The notes: generated by a model not told the origin, from the sequence alone. Numbered from the stretch's first letter, positions 29,501 through 37,186 are shown. The stretch is 41,023 bases of DNA from Akkermansiaceae bacterium (GCA_015061985.1 SUVN01000003.1:1-41023); one strand, 5' to 3'. Translations and numbers: made by a program.

Positions 29501-32332
29501 GCGGAGCTGGAAATCCGCTACGCCGGGTGGAAGAAAGCGCAGCTCTCCAACTTCATCTTCCGTTTCTTCGGGGTACGCAAGGCTCGCAAGTACCTGCAAG
29601 TACTGGCATTCAGCCCGAATGAACCGGACTGCCGCAACGATTTTGAGCGACTCCTGGCCATGAAGGCTGCCCGAGCCGATATCCTCCGCAACTCCTCCCC
29701 GGAAATTGAGGTGCTGCACCGGGGAACTGCCACCACCGCAGAGGAACTGGCCCACGCCCGCAGGCTGGCGGGGCACGCCGCGCACGGTTCCCTGCCGCCG
29801 GCACTCGTGCAGCGGATGCTCGCTTCCCCCGCCCTGCAGGACTCGCTCCGCCCACAGCTGGATGCCTGGAAGCGGCTCGATGATGCCTACTCTGCTCTGG
29901 AGCAGGAGGTTTCCGGCCTCATTCGCTGCCCGGTGGAGGATTTGCCGCAGCACGGTGCCGACTGGCACAGCCTGCTGGATCAGCGCACCCGCTGGCGCGA
30001 GCTCACCCTCTGGAACAAGGTGGCAGAGGAAGCCCGCAACACAGGCGCCGATGCCCTCGCAGAGCAGCTGCGCGATGAAGCCGTAGAGCCGCAACAGCTG
30101 GAAACCGCGCTGCGGGTAAATCTGGCCCGCCGCAGGCTCCGCGCCGCAGCCGACAGCGTGTCCGTACTCAACGAGTTCACCCCCCACGCGCACGAGGACG
30201 CTATTGACCGCTACGCCGCACAGGATGCCTCCCTGCTCCGGCTCACTACCGCCCACGTGCGCGAGCTGCTGGCCAAACGCGCCGCAGGCATTGCGGAGTA
30301 CGGGCGGGAAATTGCCATCCTGCAACGCGAAATCGCCAAGCAACGCGCCCACATCCCCTTGAGAAAGCTGCTGGAAGCCGTGCCGAATGCCGCCGCTCTG
30401 CTCAAACCCTGCATGCTCATGAGCCCGCTCTCCGTCGCCCAATACCTCACGCCGGAATCCGCTCCCTTTGATGTGGTCATCTTCGACGAAGCCTCCCAGA
30501 TTCCCGTCTGGGATGCCATTGGTGCGCTGGCTCGCGGCAAAAATGCCATTGTGGTGGGTGATCCGCGCCAAATGCCTCCCACCAGCTTTTTCTCCCGCAG
30601 CAAGGAAGATGCCGACGATGACAGCGAGGTGGAACACGACATGGAAAGCATCCTGGACGAATGCCGCGCCTGCGGCATCCCGGAGCTGAACCTCACCTGG
30701 CACTACCGCAGCAAGGCAGAAAGCCTCATCGCCTTCTCCAACCACCACTACTATGACGGGAAGCTCACCACCTTCCCCGCCCCTGTCTCCACGGACACGG
30801 CGCTGCAGTACCACTACGTGGAAAACGGAATCTACCAACGCGGAGCAGGCAAACGCATCAACCCGGAAGAAGCCCGCGCCCTCGTGAACCACGTGCTGAC
30901 CACCCTCCGCAGCCCGGGATTCCGATACACGGAGGCCAGCAGCATCGGCATTGTCACCTTCAACATGCAGCAGCAGCGGCTCATTGAGGATATGCTGGAA
31001 GAGGAACGGGCAAAGGATGAATCGCTGGAGCCCTATTTCTCCGAATCCAACAGCGAGGCCATCTTCGTCAAAAACCTCGAAAACGTGCAGGGCGATGAAC
31101 GCGGTGTCATCTACTTCTCTACCACCTACGGCCCGGATGAACAGGGGCTCGTGTCCATGAACTTCGGCCCGCTCAACCTCGTGGGCGGTGAACGCCGACT
31201 CAACGTGGCCATCACCCGCGCCCGCAACGGCATGCACGTCTTCACCTCACTCAAACCGGAAAGCATCGACCTGAACCGCACCCGCGCCCGAGGTGCGGCT
31301 GACTTCCGCAGCTTCCTGGAATGCGCCCGCATGGGTGCCGGCAAGTTCTTCAGCACGCGGGCGACAGATTCCACCGACACAGAACAACTGGCTCGCGCCG
31401 TGCGAAGAGAACTGGAAGCCCGCGGCTGGAACTGTACCGTGAATCTGGGAGTCTCCGGCTACCGCGTGGACATCGCCGTGCATCACCCGGACATCCCGGA
31501 GGCTATGCTGGCCGGAATCGTGCTGGATGGCCCGGGCTACGCCGGAGCCAACACCGCTCGTGACCGCGATGTGCTGCGAGGCAGCGTCATGAATGTGCTG
31601 GGCTGGCGACTGCTGCGGCTCTGGTCGCTCGACTGGTGGCGCAACCCGCTGGGCTGCATGGATGCCGTGGATACCCGACTGCGGGAATGGGTGACCGCCG
31701 GCCCCCCGGAACCGCCGGAGCTGCCCTCCCTGCTGCCGGATGCAGAGGAGAACCCCGGAGAAACGGCGCTCCCGTCTGCCGATACCGCACCGGCGGAGGC
31801 TTTGCCCGCCGCCCCCGCTCCTGTTGGCGAGGAACACCGAGAATACACCCGCGAGCTCACCCACCTGAGCCGCATCCGCGACAACACGCTCGCCAACGCC
31901 TTGCTGGAGTTGGTACAAATGGAAGGTCCTGTCCTGCAGAGCCGCGTCATCAGCCGCATAGGCAAACTCTCCGGCACTGTCATGAATGCCTCTGCCCGCT
32001 CCATCACGACCTCCAAAATTGAATTCCTGCTGCGCAGCGGACATCTGGCAGCCACAGACGAACCCACCCCGGACGGAGAAACCGACCGCTCCCTGCGCCT
32101 GCCGGATACCCCCGCCGCCCGTCTCCGCACCCGGGGCACCCGCGACTGGACAGAAATCCCCGCCTCCGAATTCCGCCTGCTGGCCGAACAGCTGCGCGCC
32201 CACCTCTGCTGCCTCAACGGCTGTGAGCAACACCTCCGCGCCATCATGGCTTTCTACCGCATCACCCGCATGAATAAAAAGTTCAGCGACTTTATCCTCA
32301 AAATTCTGCAACCAAAACAAATCACCACCTGA
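26540..32332 (+). CDS. Giant transglutaminase-like/DUF4011/SF1 helicase/nuclease/DUF3320 protein
   Basis: About 1930 residues, a probable single-protein DNA defence or processing enzyme. Start chosen at 26540 because GAGG lies 9 bases upstream; the frame is open further back. Order: a transglutaminase-like region (NCGTCLDTTLMLAAL, Cys218/Cys221; GHAYMGV, His247); DUF4011 from about 383 (KLLDLSLRNNLLNTR); superfamily 1 helicase with Walker A GPPGTGKS (703-710), Walker B IFDEAS (about 1314-1319), GDPRQ, WHYRSKAESL, VQGDERGVIYFS and LNVAITRAR; a Vsr-like/MTES_1575-type nuclease fold around 1610-1710 (GYRVDIAV, LDGPGYAG, TARDRDVLR, GWRLLRLWSLDWW); a DUF3320 region around 1775-1835. This architecture matches helicase-nuclease proteins reported as anti-phage (Hhe type). 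Relatives usually read IECDG where this has IVLDG, so nuclease activity is uncertain. Confidence 0.88.
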   Translation: MQQVMTPVQLTPLALKHVSVLTLQNKVYPVLALGVKTTETQEDVVVEVDYTPAYVHPQVCRVKKLEAGQDMELPLPPAEYEHEKLMQLEEPETGTVSFTVKAGDETVHREEHPLHWHPHDTWVGGARFPELLAALVRPNDPAIDLLLSRAEEELQSLGLTTGRNGYALPRSGIINRLHAIWNTVSHSGISYALPPESWLDDGLGQRVRLPSTILGKNCGTCLDTTLMLAALVAQAGFNPIVILVRGHAYMGVMLRDASLPTVVVREAATIRNLLQLEELLLMETTQLTGSATGKPVTFTETQVTGRANIMKLADDDYFLALDIVRIWSTGIHPIAATYEELLEGNVLPQKKRAAVADDSFLPEESAASLEEAESLVEARPRSRMETWQLKLLDLSLRNNLLNTRMNSSRQIGLCIPDVARFEDKLSRNGAFRIKPIPETLTTKLARSESDTQPELLRNMQQELAEEMFGKNELLATDGKKAHSEDCLRRSLQNIYLAARHDMEESGSNTLYLACGFLKWYRRGDDAKPLLAPVLLIPVKLTRPSVKAGFTLRSADEETRINLTLLELLKTEFALRIPELEGDLPTDASGLDVPQIFTLLRRAIRELPGWEVTEDCSLGIFSFTKYLMWKDMVDRREALLKNPVVAHIASSERSTFPAQGDFPEPSTLDAEVDPRKVFTPLSSDSSQLSAVLAAARGKSFVLIGPPGTGKSQTIANMIAHCLGHGKTVLFVAEKSAALSVVHRRLKRIGLSEFCLELHSSKANKKDAIAQFRTAIDAATRPMPDTDWGNTVDTMATLRHTLNLLPHELHRPQSDGRSLYDDISLLAEEGDAPTFTPTTDAPLEMTATRREELCALAQKLALYYSPVADMLRGAAAAVCTTAYSFEWEEKLAAALQQMIDLRREAAVIYRELTAALGPEAADLPPEGAYALSGLFSGLCGRRSADYSCLCPPHASSSLARMEKIVSAAADYRDQAAGLSLPYPESAPDDAELEIRYAGWKKAQLSNFIFRFFGVRKARKYLQVLAFSPNEPDCRNDFERLLAMKAARADILRNSSPEIEVLHRGTATTAEELAHARRLAGHAAHGSLPPALVQRMLASPALQDSLRPQLDAWKRLDDAYSALEQEVSGLIRCPVEDLPQHGADWHSLLDQRTRWRELTLWNKVAEEARNTGADALAEQLRDEAVEPQQLETALRVNLARRRLRAAADSVSVLNEFTPHAHEDAIDRYAAQDASLLRLTTAHVRELLAKRAAGIAEYGREIAILQREIAKQRAHIPLRKLLEAVPNAAALLKPCMLMSPLSVAQYLTPESAPFDVVIFDEASQIPVWDAIGALARGKNAIVVGDPRQMPPTSFFSRSKEDADDDSEVEHDMESILDECRACGIPELNLTWHYRSKAESLIAFSNHHYYDGKLTTFPAPVSTDTALQYHYVENGIYQRGAGKRINPEEARALVNHVLTTLRSPGFRYTEASSIGIVTFNMQQQRLIEDMLEEERAKDESLEPYFSESNSEAIFVKNLENVQGDERGVIYFSTTYGPDEQGLVSMNFGPLNLVGGERRLNVAITRARNGMHVFTSLKPESIDLNRTRARGAADFRSFLECARMGAGKFFSTRATDSTDTEQLARAVRRELEARGWNCTVNLGVSGYRVDIAVHHPDIPEAMLAGIVLDGPGYAGANTARDRDVLRGSVMNVLGWRLLRLWSLDWWRNPLGCMDAVDTRLREWVTAGPPEPPELPSLLPDAEENPGETALPSADTAPAEALPAAPAPVGEEHREYTRELTHLSRIRDNTLANALLELVQMEGPVLQSRVISRIGKLSGTVMNASARSITTSKIEFLLRSGHLAATDEPTPDGETDRSLRLPDTPAARLRTRGTRDWTEIPASEFRLLAEQLRAHLCCLNGCEQHLRAIMAFYRITRMNKKFSDFILKILQPKQITT

Positions 32333-32457
32333 TATATCATGCAGGACATCATCAATGATTTACTGAAACTTACACCCCGTTGCAGCGGGGCAAGCGCCCC
32401 CATTACTACGGTAACAACAGCGCTTACTTCCGAATAACCTCCTCACCACGACATAAC

Positions 32458-33558
32458 ATGAAAATTGCCCACGTTATCCCAACAATCAGCCTCCTGCTCT
32501 GCACCGTATCCCCACTGACGGCCGAAGAACAGGTAATGACCGCACCGGACAAAACACCCGATATCGCAGAACTACAACAAGCGCAGCAGGAATATATCCG
32601 AATAAGAAAAGATTGCCTGAGCGCATTGCGCAGAGCCTGCAACAAAGAAACGGCAGATGCCGCAGCCGAGATCTCCCGTCGGCACGAAAAGCAGATGGAA
32701 AAGCTGGTCAACCGTTTACAACAAATGGATCCGGACAGCATCTCCTCCGCTCTGAATAACGCCCGGCTCGGCCGTGCATCCTTCAAAAAAGAAATGAACC
32801 GCCTCCTGCTGTCTGATTTTTACGGCTCTGCCTCGCTGTCAGACGTAGTAATGGACACCCCCATACACGCCATGCCCGCACAGGAGCTCCCGCAAAACAT
32901 ACGGCAAGAATTGGAAAAACGGGCACAGGAGGCCTTCCGCTTTCGAGAAAAATTGGGAGAGCTCATTCACGGAGGCCCCGGTTTTACCCAACAAACAGCA
33001 TGGATACTTACCTCTGCCCCGGATATCCAGCTGATGGATACCTGTTCCATGCTGATGGGTTACCTCTACCCGAACACCAACATGCTCGAAGCCGCCGGGC
33101 TGGAATCCTCTGCAGTCTATCACGAAAAACTGTTTACCGATGGTAAAGCCCTCATCCGTTTCTGTGTAGATATCATCCCCACCGGCAATACCCCGGCAGC
33201 CCGTTACCGTTTCACCCAATGGTTTGATGTATCAGCCATTGTCCCCTATCGCTCCAAGTCAGATGTCAACCAGGCCGTATTAAGCATACTGGACACGATA
33301 CAACAACTCGCCAAACTGGCGGAAGGCATCCACGACAAAGATTCCGCAGATACCGCCGCAGAAAAAATCACGGCTCTGAGAAATAACGAACGCCCCCTGT
33401 TGGAAGGAATCAGATGGCTCGACGAAGATGAGTTCATGGATTTAGCGCAGGATAACAATATCGATGTCAACACCCTCATAACTCCCCTTCTTAAACTGAA
33501 TAAGGCAAATTATCACGGCTCCGAAAAACTGCGAGATGCTCTACGTCTCAGCAAGTAA
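32458..33558 (+). CDS. Exported protein of unknown function
   Basis: A 366-residue protein from the ATG that opens its signal peptide (MKIAHVIPTISLLLCTVSPLTA). The mature part is helical and charged at its N-terminus (residues 35-110, probable coiled coil) and ends without membrane segments. I recognise no family. It lies 125 bp after the helicase in the same direction. That gap holds a small GGGGC-AAGC-GCCCC hairpin and a TTGCAG-18-TACTAC promoter-like pair, so cotranscription with the helicase is possible but not required. A strong GC hairpin follows the stop. Confidence 0.7.
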   Translation: MKIAHVIPTISLLLCTVSPLTAEEQVMTAPDKTPDIAELQQAQQEYIRIRKDCLSALRRACNKETADAAAEISRRHEKQMEKLVNRLQQMDPDSISSALNNARLGRASFKKEMNRLLLSDFYGSASLSDVVMDTPIHAMPAQELPQNIRQELEKRAQEAFRFREKLGELIHGGPGFTQQTAWILTSAPDIQLMDTCSMLMGYLYPNTNMLEAAGLESSAVYHEKLFTDGKALIRFCVDIIPTGNTPAARYRFTQWFDVSAIVPYRSKSDVNQAVLSILDTIQQLAKLAEGIHDKDSADTAAEKITALRNNERPLLEGIRWLDEDEFMDLAQDNNIDVNTLITPLLKLNKANYHGSEKLRDALRLSK

Positions 33559-33562
33559 GTAA

Positions 33563-33594
33563 ACGCGCGCCGCGGATACTACCGCGGCGCGCGT
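33563..33594 (+). terminator. Very stable 13-bp GC hairpin after the exported-protein gene
   Basis: ACGCGCGCCGCGG (33563-33575) pairs perfectly with CCGCGGCGCGCGT (33582-33594) around ATACTA. GTAAGT and ACTTAC just outside can extend it. There is no T run after it, so it may be a Rho-linked stop or a 3'-end stabiliser. The rest of 33595-33745 shows no gene I can support. Confidence 0.55.
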
Positions 33595-33745
33595 CCAACT
33601 TACTACCTATGAAACTCAATCCTCTCTTTGGTGTAGGGCGGCGGCGCTCTCTCCTTCACCGTGCCCCGAAAGGACTGATAAGGTACTGACTCCCCGGAGT
33701 TGGGATTTGTTCAAGATTTTTTCCACCAGATGGGAAACCTCCCCA

Positions 33746-34360
33746 TCAGTGCTTCTTCCAGCCCGGCTTATGGCGGGTGACCAGCTCCTCTGCCACCTGC
33801 TCTATGCGAAGCCCCTTGGAGGCCAGCAGCACGATGAGGTGGTAGAACATGTCGGAAGCCTCGTAAAGCAGGCGTTCGTCCGTACCGTTGACGGCCTCAA
33901 TACAGGCCTCCAGTGCCTCCTCGCCCACTTTCTGCGCCATGCGGTTCACGCCATCGCGGAAGAGTGAGGTGGTGTAGGAACCCTCCGGCATTTCCTCACG
34001 GCGCTTGTTGATGAAATCCTGCAACTCGCTCAGGAACAGGAGGGGGGAACCCTCATTCACATCGCCCCAGCAGGTATCCGTGCCGGTATGGCAGACGGGG
34101 CCGACGGGGTTCACCTGCACCAGCAGGGTGTCGTTATCACAATCCACGCGGATATCCACCAGCTCCAGGAAGTTGCCGCTGGTCTCTCCCTTCACCCACA
34201 GCTGCTGCCGGGAACGGCTGAAAAAGGTGACCTTACGCGTCTCCAGCGTCTTGTCGTAGGCCTCGCGGTTCATGTAACCCAGCATCAGCACCTTGGCTGT
34301 GCGGGCATCCTGAATAATGGCCGGCACCAGGCCGCCGCTCTTCTCGAAATCGATGTTCAT
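33746..34360 (-). CDS. hisIE: Bifunctional phosphoribosyl-AMP cyclohydrolase / phosphoribosyl-ATP pyrophosphatase
   Basis: Carries out steps two and three of histidine synthesis. The 204-residue protein is a HisI-HisE fusion. The N-terminal HisI half shows MNREAYDKTLET, FFSRSRQQLWVKGETSGN and the zinc ligands in VDCDNDT and CHTGTDTCW. The C-terminal HisE half (from about residue 105) shows LFRDGVNRMAQKVGEEALE, the metal-binding helix motif, and YEASDMFYHLIVLL. It stands alone, not in a his operon, and is read from an extended -10 promoter at 34388-34396. Confidence 0.97.
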   Translation of the reverse strand: MNIDFEKSGGLVPAIIQDARTAKVLMLGYMNREAYDKTLETRKVTFFSRSRQQLWVKGETSGNFLELVDIRVDCDNDTLLVQVNPVGPVCHTGTDTCWGDVNEGSPLLFLSELQDFINKRREEMPEGSYTTSLFRDGVNRMAQKVGEEALEACIEAVNGTDERLLYEASDMFYHLIVLLASKGLRIEQVAEELVTRHKPGWKKH

Positions 34361-34387
34361 AAGCTGTTAAAAAGCTGTTGCGGGTTC

Positions 34388-34396
34388 AGTATAGCA
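34388..34396 (-). promoter_or_regulatory. Extended -10 promoter for hisIE
   Basis: Minus-strand TGC-TATACT. No good -35 box is seen 16-18 bp upstream. The expected leader to the hisIE ATG at 34360 is about 20 nt. Confidence 0.5.
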
Positions 34397-34427
34397 CATT
34401 TCGGCGTATTTTCCACCCTTTTTTCGG

Positions 34428-35714
34428 TCACATGGCTTTCACCGCCGCCAGAGCGCGGGCCATGGCCGCCACCGTGGCATCGATATCCGCCTCCGAATGC
34501 GCGGTCGAGATGAAGCCGGTTTCGTAAGGCGAGGGGGCTACGTAGACCCCCTGTTCCAACATACTGTGGAAATAGGTGCGGAACATATCAAAGCTGCCGC
34601 TCATGGCAGAATCCAAATCATACACATCCTGCGTGGTGAAGAACAGACAGTACATCGACCCGCTGCGCTTGAAGGTCAACGGCAAAGCGGCATCGTGCAG
34701 CACGCGGCGCACGCCCTCCTCCAGTCGGGCACCCAACTGTTCCAAACGGCTGTAACCGTCGCCGGCTTCCAGATACCGCAACTGCGCCAGCCCCGCAGCC
34801 ATAGCCACGGGGTTACCGCTGAGGGTTCCGGCCTGGTACACCCCACCGAGGGGGGAAACGCAATCCATGATATCGCGCCGACCGCCGAATGCACCCACCG
34901 GCAGTCCGCCGCCGATAATCTTGCCCAGCGTGGTCAAATCCGGCGTAATGCCGTGCTTGCCCTGCACCCCGGCGGGAGAGATGCGGAACCCGGTCATCAC
35001 CTCATCAAAAATCAGCACCGTGCCTTCCTTCGCCGTTATCTCGCGCAGGAACTCCAGATACCCCGGTTTCGGCAGGTAGAAGCCGGCATTGCCCGGGTAC
35101 GGCTCCACAATGACGGCGGCAATCTGCCCCGGGTACTGAGCAAAGGCTGCCCGCACCGCCTCCGGGTTGTTATACGGCAGCACCAGCGTGAGCGAGGCAT
35201 ACTCCTGCGGCACACCCGCGCTGTCCGGCTCACCGTGCGTGAGCGCACCGCTCCCCGCCGCCACCAGCAGGCCATCCGAATGCCCATGGTAACACCCGGC
35301 AAACTTGATGATGTATTTGCGCCCCGTGTAACCGCGCGCCAGACGAATGGCGCTCATGGTGGCCTCCGTCCCGCTGTTGGTCATGCGTACCTTTTCCACG
35401 GAAGGCAGCCAGCGGCACACCGTCTCTGCCATTTCCACCTCCACCCGCGTGGGGATACCATACCCCAACCCGGCGAGCGCCGACTCCCGCACGGCAGAAA
35501 TCACACACTCCGGCGCATGCCCCAGAATCGCCGGTCCCCAGGTGCCCACGTAGTCGATGTAATCCTTTCCATCCTCATCCCACAGATGCGCCCCCTCAGC
35601 ACGCGTCACGAAAAACGGCGCTCTCTCCAGCCGACGAAACGCCCGCACCGGGGAATTCACCCCACCGGGTATCACCTTGCAAGCCCGTTCAAAAAGTTCT
35701 TCTGAAATCGACAT
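34428..35714 (-). CDS. hemL: Glutamate-1-semialdehyde 2,1-aminomutase
   Basis: PLP enzyme making 5-aminolevulinate for haem by the C5 route. The 428-residue protein begins with the family-typical ELFERACKVIPGGVNSPVRAF, and shows MTNSGTEATMSAIRLARGYTGR, GCYHGHSDG, the cofactor-binding LIFDEVMTGFR and the PLP Lys near residue 264 in TTLGKIIGGGLPVGAFGG. Length is standard. It lies 67 bp upstream of hisIE in the same direction but hisIE has its own -10 box. Its promoter places the transcript start at or next to the ATG. Confidence 0.98.
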   Translation of the reverse strand: MSISEELFERACKVIPGGVNSPVRAFRRLERAPFFVTRAEGAHLWDEDGKDYIDYVGTWGPAILGHAPECVISAVRESALAGLGYGIPTRVEVEMAETVCRWLPSVEKVRMTNSGTEATMSAIRLARGYTGRKYIIKFAGCYHGHSDGLLVAAGSGALTHGEPDSAGVPQEYASLTLVLPYNNPEAVRAAFAQYPGQIAAVIVEPYPGNAGFYLPKPGYLEFLREITAKEGTVLIFDEVMTGFRISPAGVQGKHGITPDLTTLGKIIGGGLPVGAFGGRRDIMDCVSPLGGVYQAGTLSGNPVAMAAGLAQLRYLEAGDGYSRLEQLGARLEEGVRRVLHDAALPLTFKRSGSMYCLFFTTQDVYDLDSAMSGSFDMFRTYFHSMLEQGVYVAPSPYETGFISTAHSEADIDATVAAMARALAAVKAM

Positions 35715-35720
35715 GCGCCC

Positions 35721-35749
35721 AGTATACTACGCCACCGGAACATGAACAA
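35721..35749 (-). promoter_or_regulatory. hemL promoter, probably leaderless transcript
   Basis: On the minus strand TTGTTC (35749-35744) and TATACT (35726-35721) are spaced 17 bp. The start site expected 6-7 nt past the -10 box falls at 35714-35715, which is the hemL ATG itself. Confidence 0.6.
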
Positions 35750-35782
35750 GCCCAATTTTCTGCACACAGCCACAGAAAAAAC

Positions 35783-35811
35783 TTGCCCATGCGCAAAAGA
35801 TAGGCTACTAT
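35783..35811 (+). promoter_or_regulatory. tRNA-Ser promoter
   Basis: TTGCCC (35783-35788) and TACTAT (35806-35811) spaced 17 bp, about 35 nt before the tRNA-Ser 5' end. Confidence 0.6.
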
Positions 35812-35846
35812 CACCCGCAGCACGCCACCGTGGCCTGCAACACCCC

Positions 35847-35933
35847 GGATGGGTGGCAGAGCGGTTGAATGCAGCGGTCTTGAAAACCGCCGAGGGCTAA
35901 TACCCTCCGTGGGTTCGAATCCCACCCCATCCG
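35847..35933 (+). tRNA. tRNA-Ser (TGA)
   Basis: An 87-nt class II tRNA: acceptor GGATGGG with CCCATCC, anticodon arm GCGGT-CTTGAAA-ACCGC with anticodon TGA, a long variable arm (GAGGGCTAATACCCTC) and T-arm GTGGG-TTCGAAT-CCCAC, discriminator G. No encoded CCA. It is followed at once by a terminator and then by the convergent recombinase gene. Confidence 0.96.
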
Positions 35934-35939
35934 TACTCA

Positions 35940-35981
35940 ATGAGGTCTTGCCTGCAACCGGGTAAGACCTCATGTTTTTTT
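35940..35981 (+). terminator. Terminator of tRNA-Ser
   Basis: ATGAGGTCTT (35940-35949) pairs perfectly with AAGACCTCAT (35964-35973), followed by G and seven T residues. Confidence 0.88.
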
Positions 35982-37014
35982 ATTCCGGTAACGCGCGCCA
36001 AAAAGCCTCAGCATCTCTCACCCCACTCATGTTCAAATAGCGCGTTCGCAGCAAATCCGAACTTCGGTGACCCATTTCTATCTGCAATGACTCCACATTG
36101 CGAAAATAACACAGGTGATAGCTGGCGTATGTGTGGCGCAAAATATCCTGAATCCATGGATGCTCCGGCACTTGCCAACCGGCTTTCCGGCGCACCTCTG
36201 CCCAATGCAAGCGCCAATTTCCCGGGCATATTTTTTCCTCCGGCAAATGAGAAGGGGATTCCCGCAGGATTTGCAGGAGGGGGGCGTGAATGCACACACA
36301 CCGCGAACCGCCGGTTTTGCTGTGCTGAGGGCGCAAAACGATTACCCTATCGCTCAGGTGAATCTGCCCCCATCTCATTCTCAACACTTCCGCAGGGCGT
36401 ATCCCGGCATACAGCATCAGCCCCAGAGCCGGCAGACAAACACCGTTCCGGTAATCACGGGCATGTTTAATCAACGCCCTGATTTCATGCGGAGTCAGAA
36501 TCGGTATCGTCTGCTCTTTCAGTCTCGGTGCCTGGAAATACTTCAGTGGATTTGTCCTGCACCAGCCGCAATGCATTGCCGTGCGAAAAACACTGCTCAA
36601 GATGAGCCGCGCCTTATATCGCTGCCGTGGAGTCACAAACGCCAGTTCAATCATCGCACCGCACTGCTGTGGTGTCAGACTGCTGACTATCCTGCGTTCT
36701 GCTCCGGGGTTATATTTCAACAGTCTGTTCAGCAGATAACGGAAATCGCGCAGCGTTCGCGGCCGCAGATGCTGTCGCGCCTCCAATGCCGCCCGGATGG
36801 CCGTTTTCAGCGACACGCTCTTTTCTTCTTCCTGTAGCACGCGATTCCCCGCTATCAGGCATTGCTGCACCCGCTGTAATTTATTGCCACGTCCCCGCGC
36901 CCATAACAAGGCGTCCCGTGCTATCATGGCTACATCCACTACATTCATCCCGGTGCGGCGCAATATCAGCAGCGCAGCAGTCTCCTGTTCTGTTATTTCA
37001 TCAATCTGTTTCAT
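35980..37014 (-). CDS. Tyrosine recombinase, probable invertase of the adjacent promoter segment
   Basis: A 344-residue site-specific recombinase with an N-terminal core-binding domain (about 65-160) and a C-terminal catalytic domain. Visible residues are Arg206 (AGIRPAEVLRM), Lys233 (HSKTGG), Arg293 in DILRHTYASYH, His316 (EMGHRSSD) and the nucleophile Tyr326 (RTRYLNM). The position normally held by the first His of the HxxR box is Asp290, a variation seen in verrucomicrobial integrases. The gene begins only 11 bp from a 21-bp inverted repeat that bounds a promoter segment, so I infer that it inverts that segment. Its 3' end converges on tRNA-Ser, which raises integration as an alternative role. 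Its own strong promoter is not visible in the present orientation. Confidence 0.93.
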   Translation of the reverse strand: MKQIDEITEQETAALLILRRTGMNVVDVAMIARDALLWARGRGNKLQRVQQCLIAGNRVLQEEEKSVSLKTAIRAALEARQHLRPRTLRDFRYLLNRLLKYNPGAERRIVSSLTPQQCGAMIELAFVTPRQRYKARLILSSVFRTAMHCGWCRTNPLKYFQAPRLKEQTIPILTPHEIRALIKHARDYRNGVCLPALGLMLYAGIRPAEVLRMRWGQIHLSDRVIVLRPQHSKTGGSRCVCIHAPLLQILRESPSHLPEEKICPGNWRLHWAEVRRKAGWQVPEHPWIQDILRHTYASYHLCYFRNVESLQIEMGHRSSDLLRTRYLNMSGVRDAEAFWRALPE

Positions 37015-37019
37015 CTTCT

Positions 37020-37050
37020 CTTGCGTACGGATTTATAACTCGTATGCAAG
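37020..37050 (+). other. Left recombination site with internal dyad
   Basis: CTTGCGTACG (37020-37029) and CGTATGCAAG (37041-37050) are inverted arms with one mismatch, around the asymmetric 11-bp core GATTTATAACT. Two inverted recombinase-binding arms around a short asymmetric spacer is the layout of tyrosine-recombinase core sites. The right copy keeps the core and inner arm bases but its outermost bases differ. Confidence 0.65.
37026..37046 (+). repeat. Left copy of 21-bp inverted repeat
   Basis: A 21-bp sequence starting TACGGATTTATAACTCG. It is the exact reverse complement of 37187-37207. Bases just outside both copies differ, so the match has sharp limits. Confidence 0.95.
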
Positions 37051-37178
37051 CATAAAGTATGTTAGGGGTAAAAAAATCCACTGTGGGGAGCGCTAAGAGC
37101 ACCTGCCGGGACTTTCGGAATGCTTATCCGAACATACATCCGCAGTTATTGAACCACTTTGATATTCATGCACTTTAA

Positions 37179-37184
37179 TATAAT
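37179..37184 (+). promoter_or_regulatory. Promoter -10 box inside the invertible segment
   Basis: Perfect TATAAT. The -35 is weak: CTTTGA at 37157-37162 gives 16-bp spacing, and TTGATA at 37159-37164 only 14. The start site near 37191 lies inside the right repeat, leaving a leader of about 48 nt. Confidence 0.6.
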
Positions 37185-37186
37185 GA

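Noticed and set aside
28580..31237. An 885-codon minus-strand open frame inside the helicase gene
   Set aside because: Antisense to helicase and nuclease motifs that are well conserved; the antisense translation is Gly-rich and shows no domain.
32339..32440. A 33-codon open frame between the helicase and the next exported protein
   Set aside because: No supporting signals or recognisable product; likely chance.
33609..33689. A 26-codon open frame (MKLNPLFGVGRRRSLLHRAP...) after the exported-protein gene
   Set aside because: No ribosome-binding signal, no family, and it lies downstream of a strong hairpin; too short to support from sequence alone.
35847..37014. A genomic island integrated at tRNA-Ser by the adjacent recombinase
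   Set aside because: I see no second copy of the tRNA-Ser 3' end within the window, and the inverted repeats beside the recombinase start explain the gene better. A copy beyond 41023 cannot be excluded.
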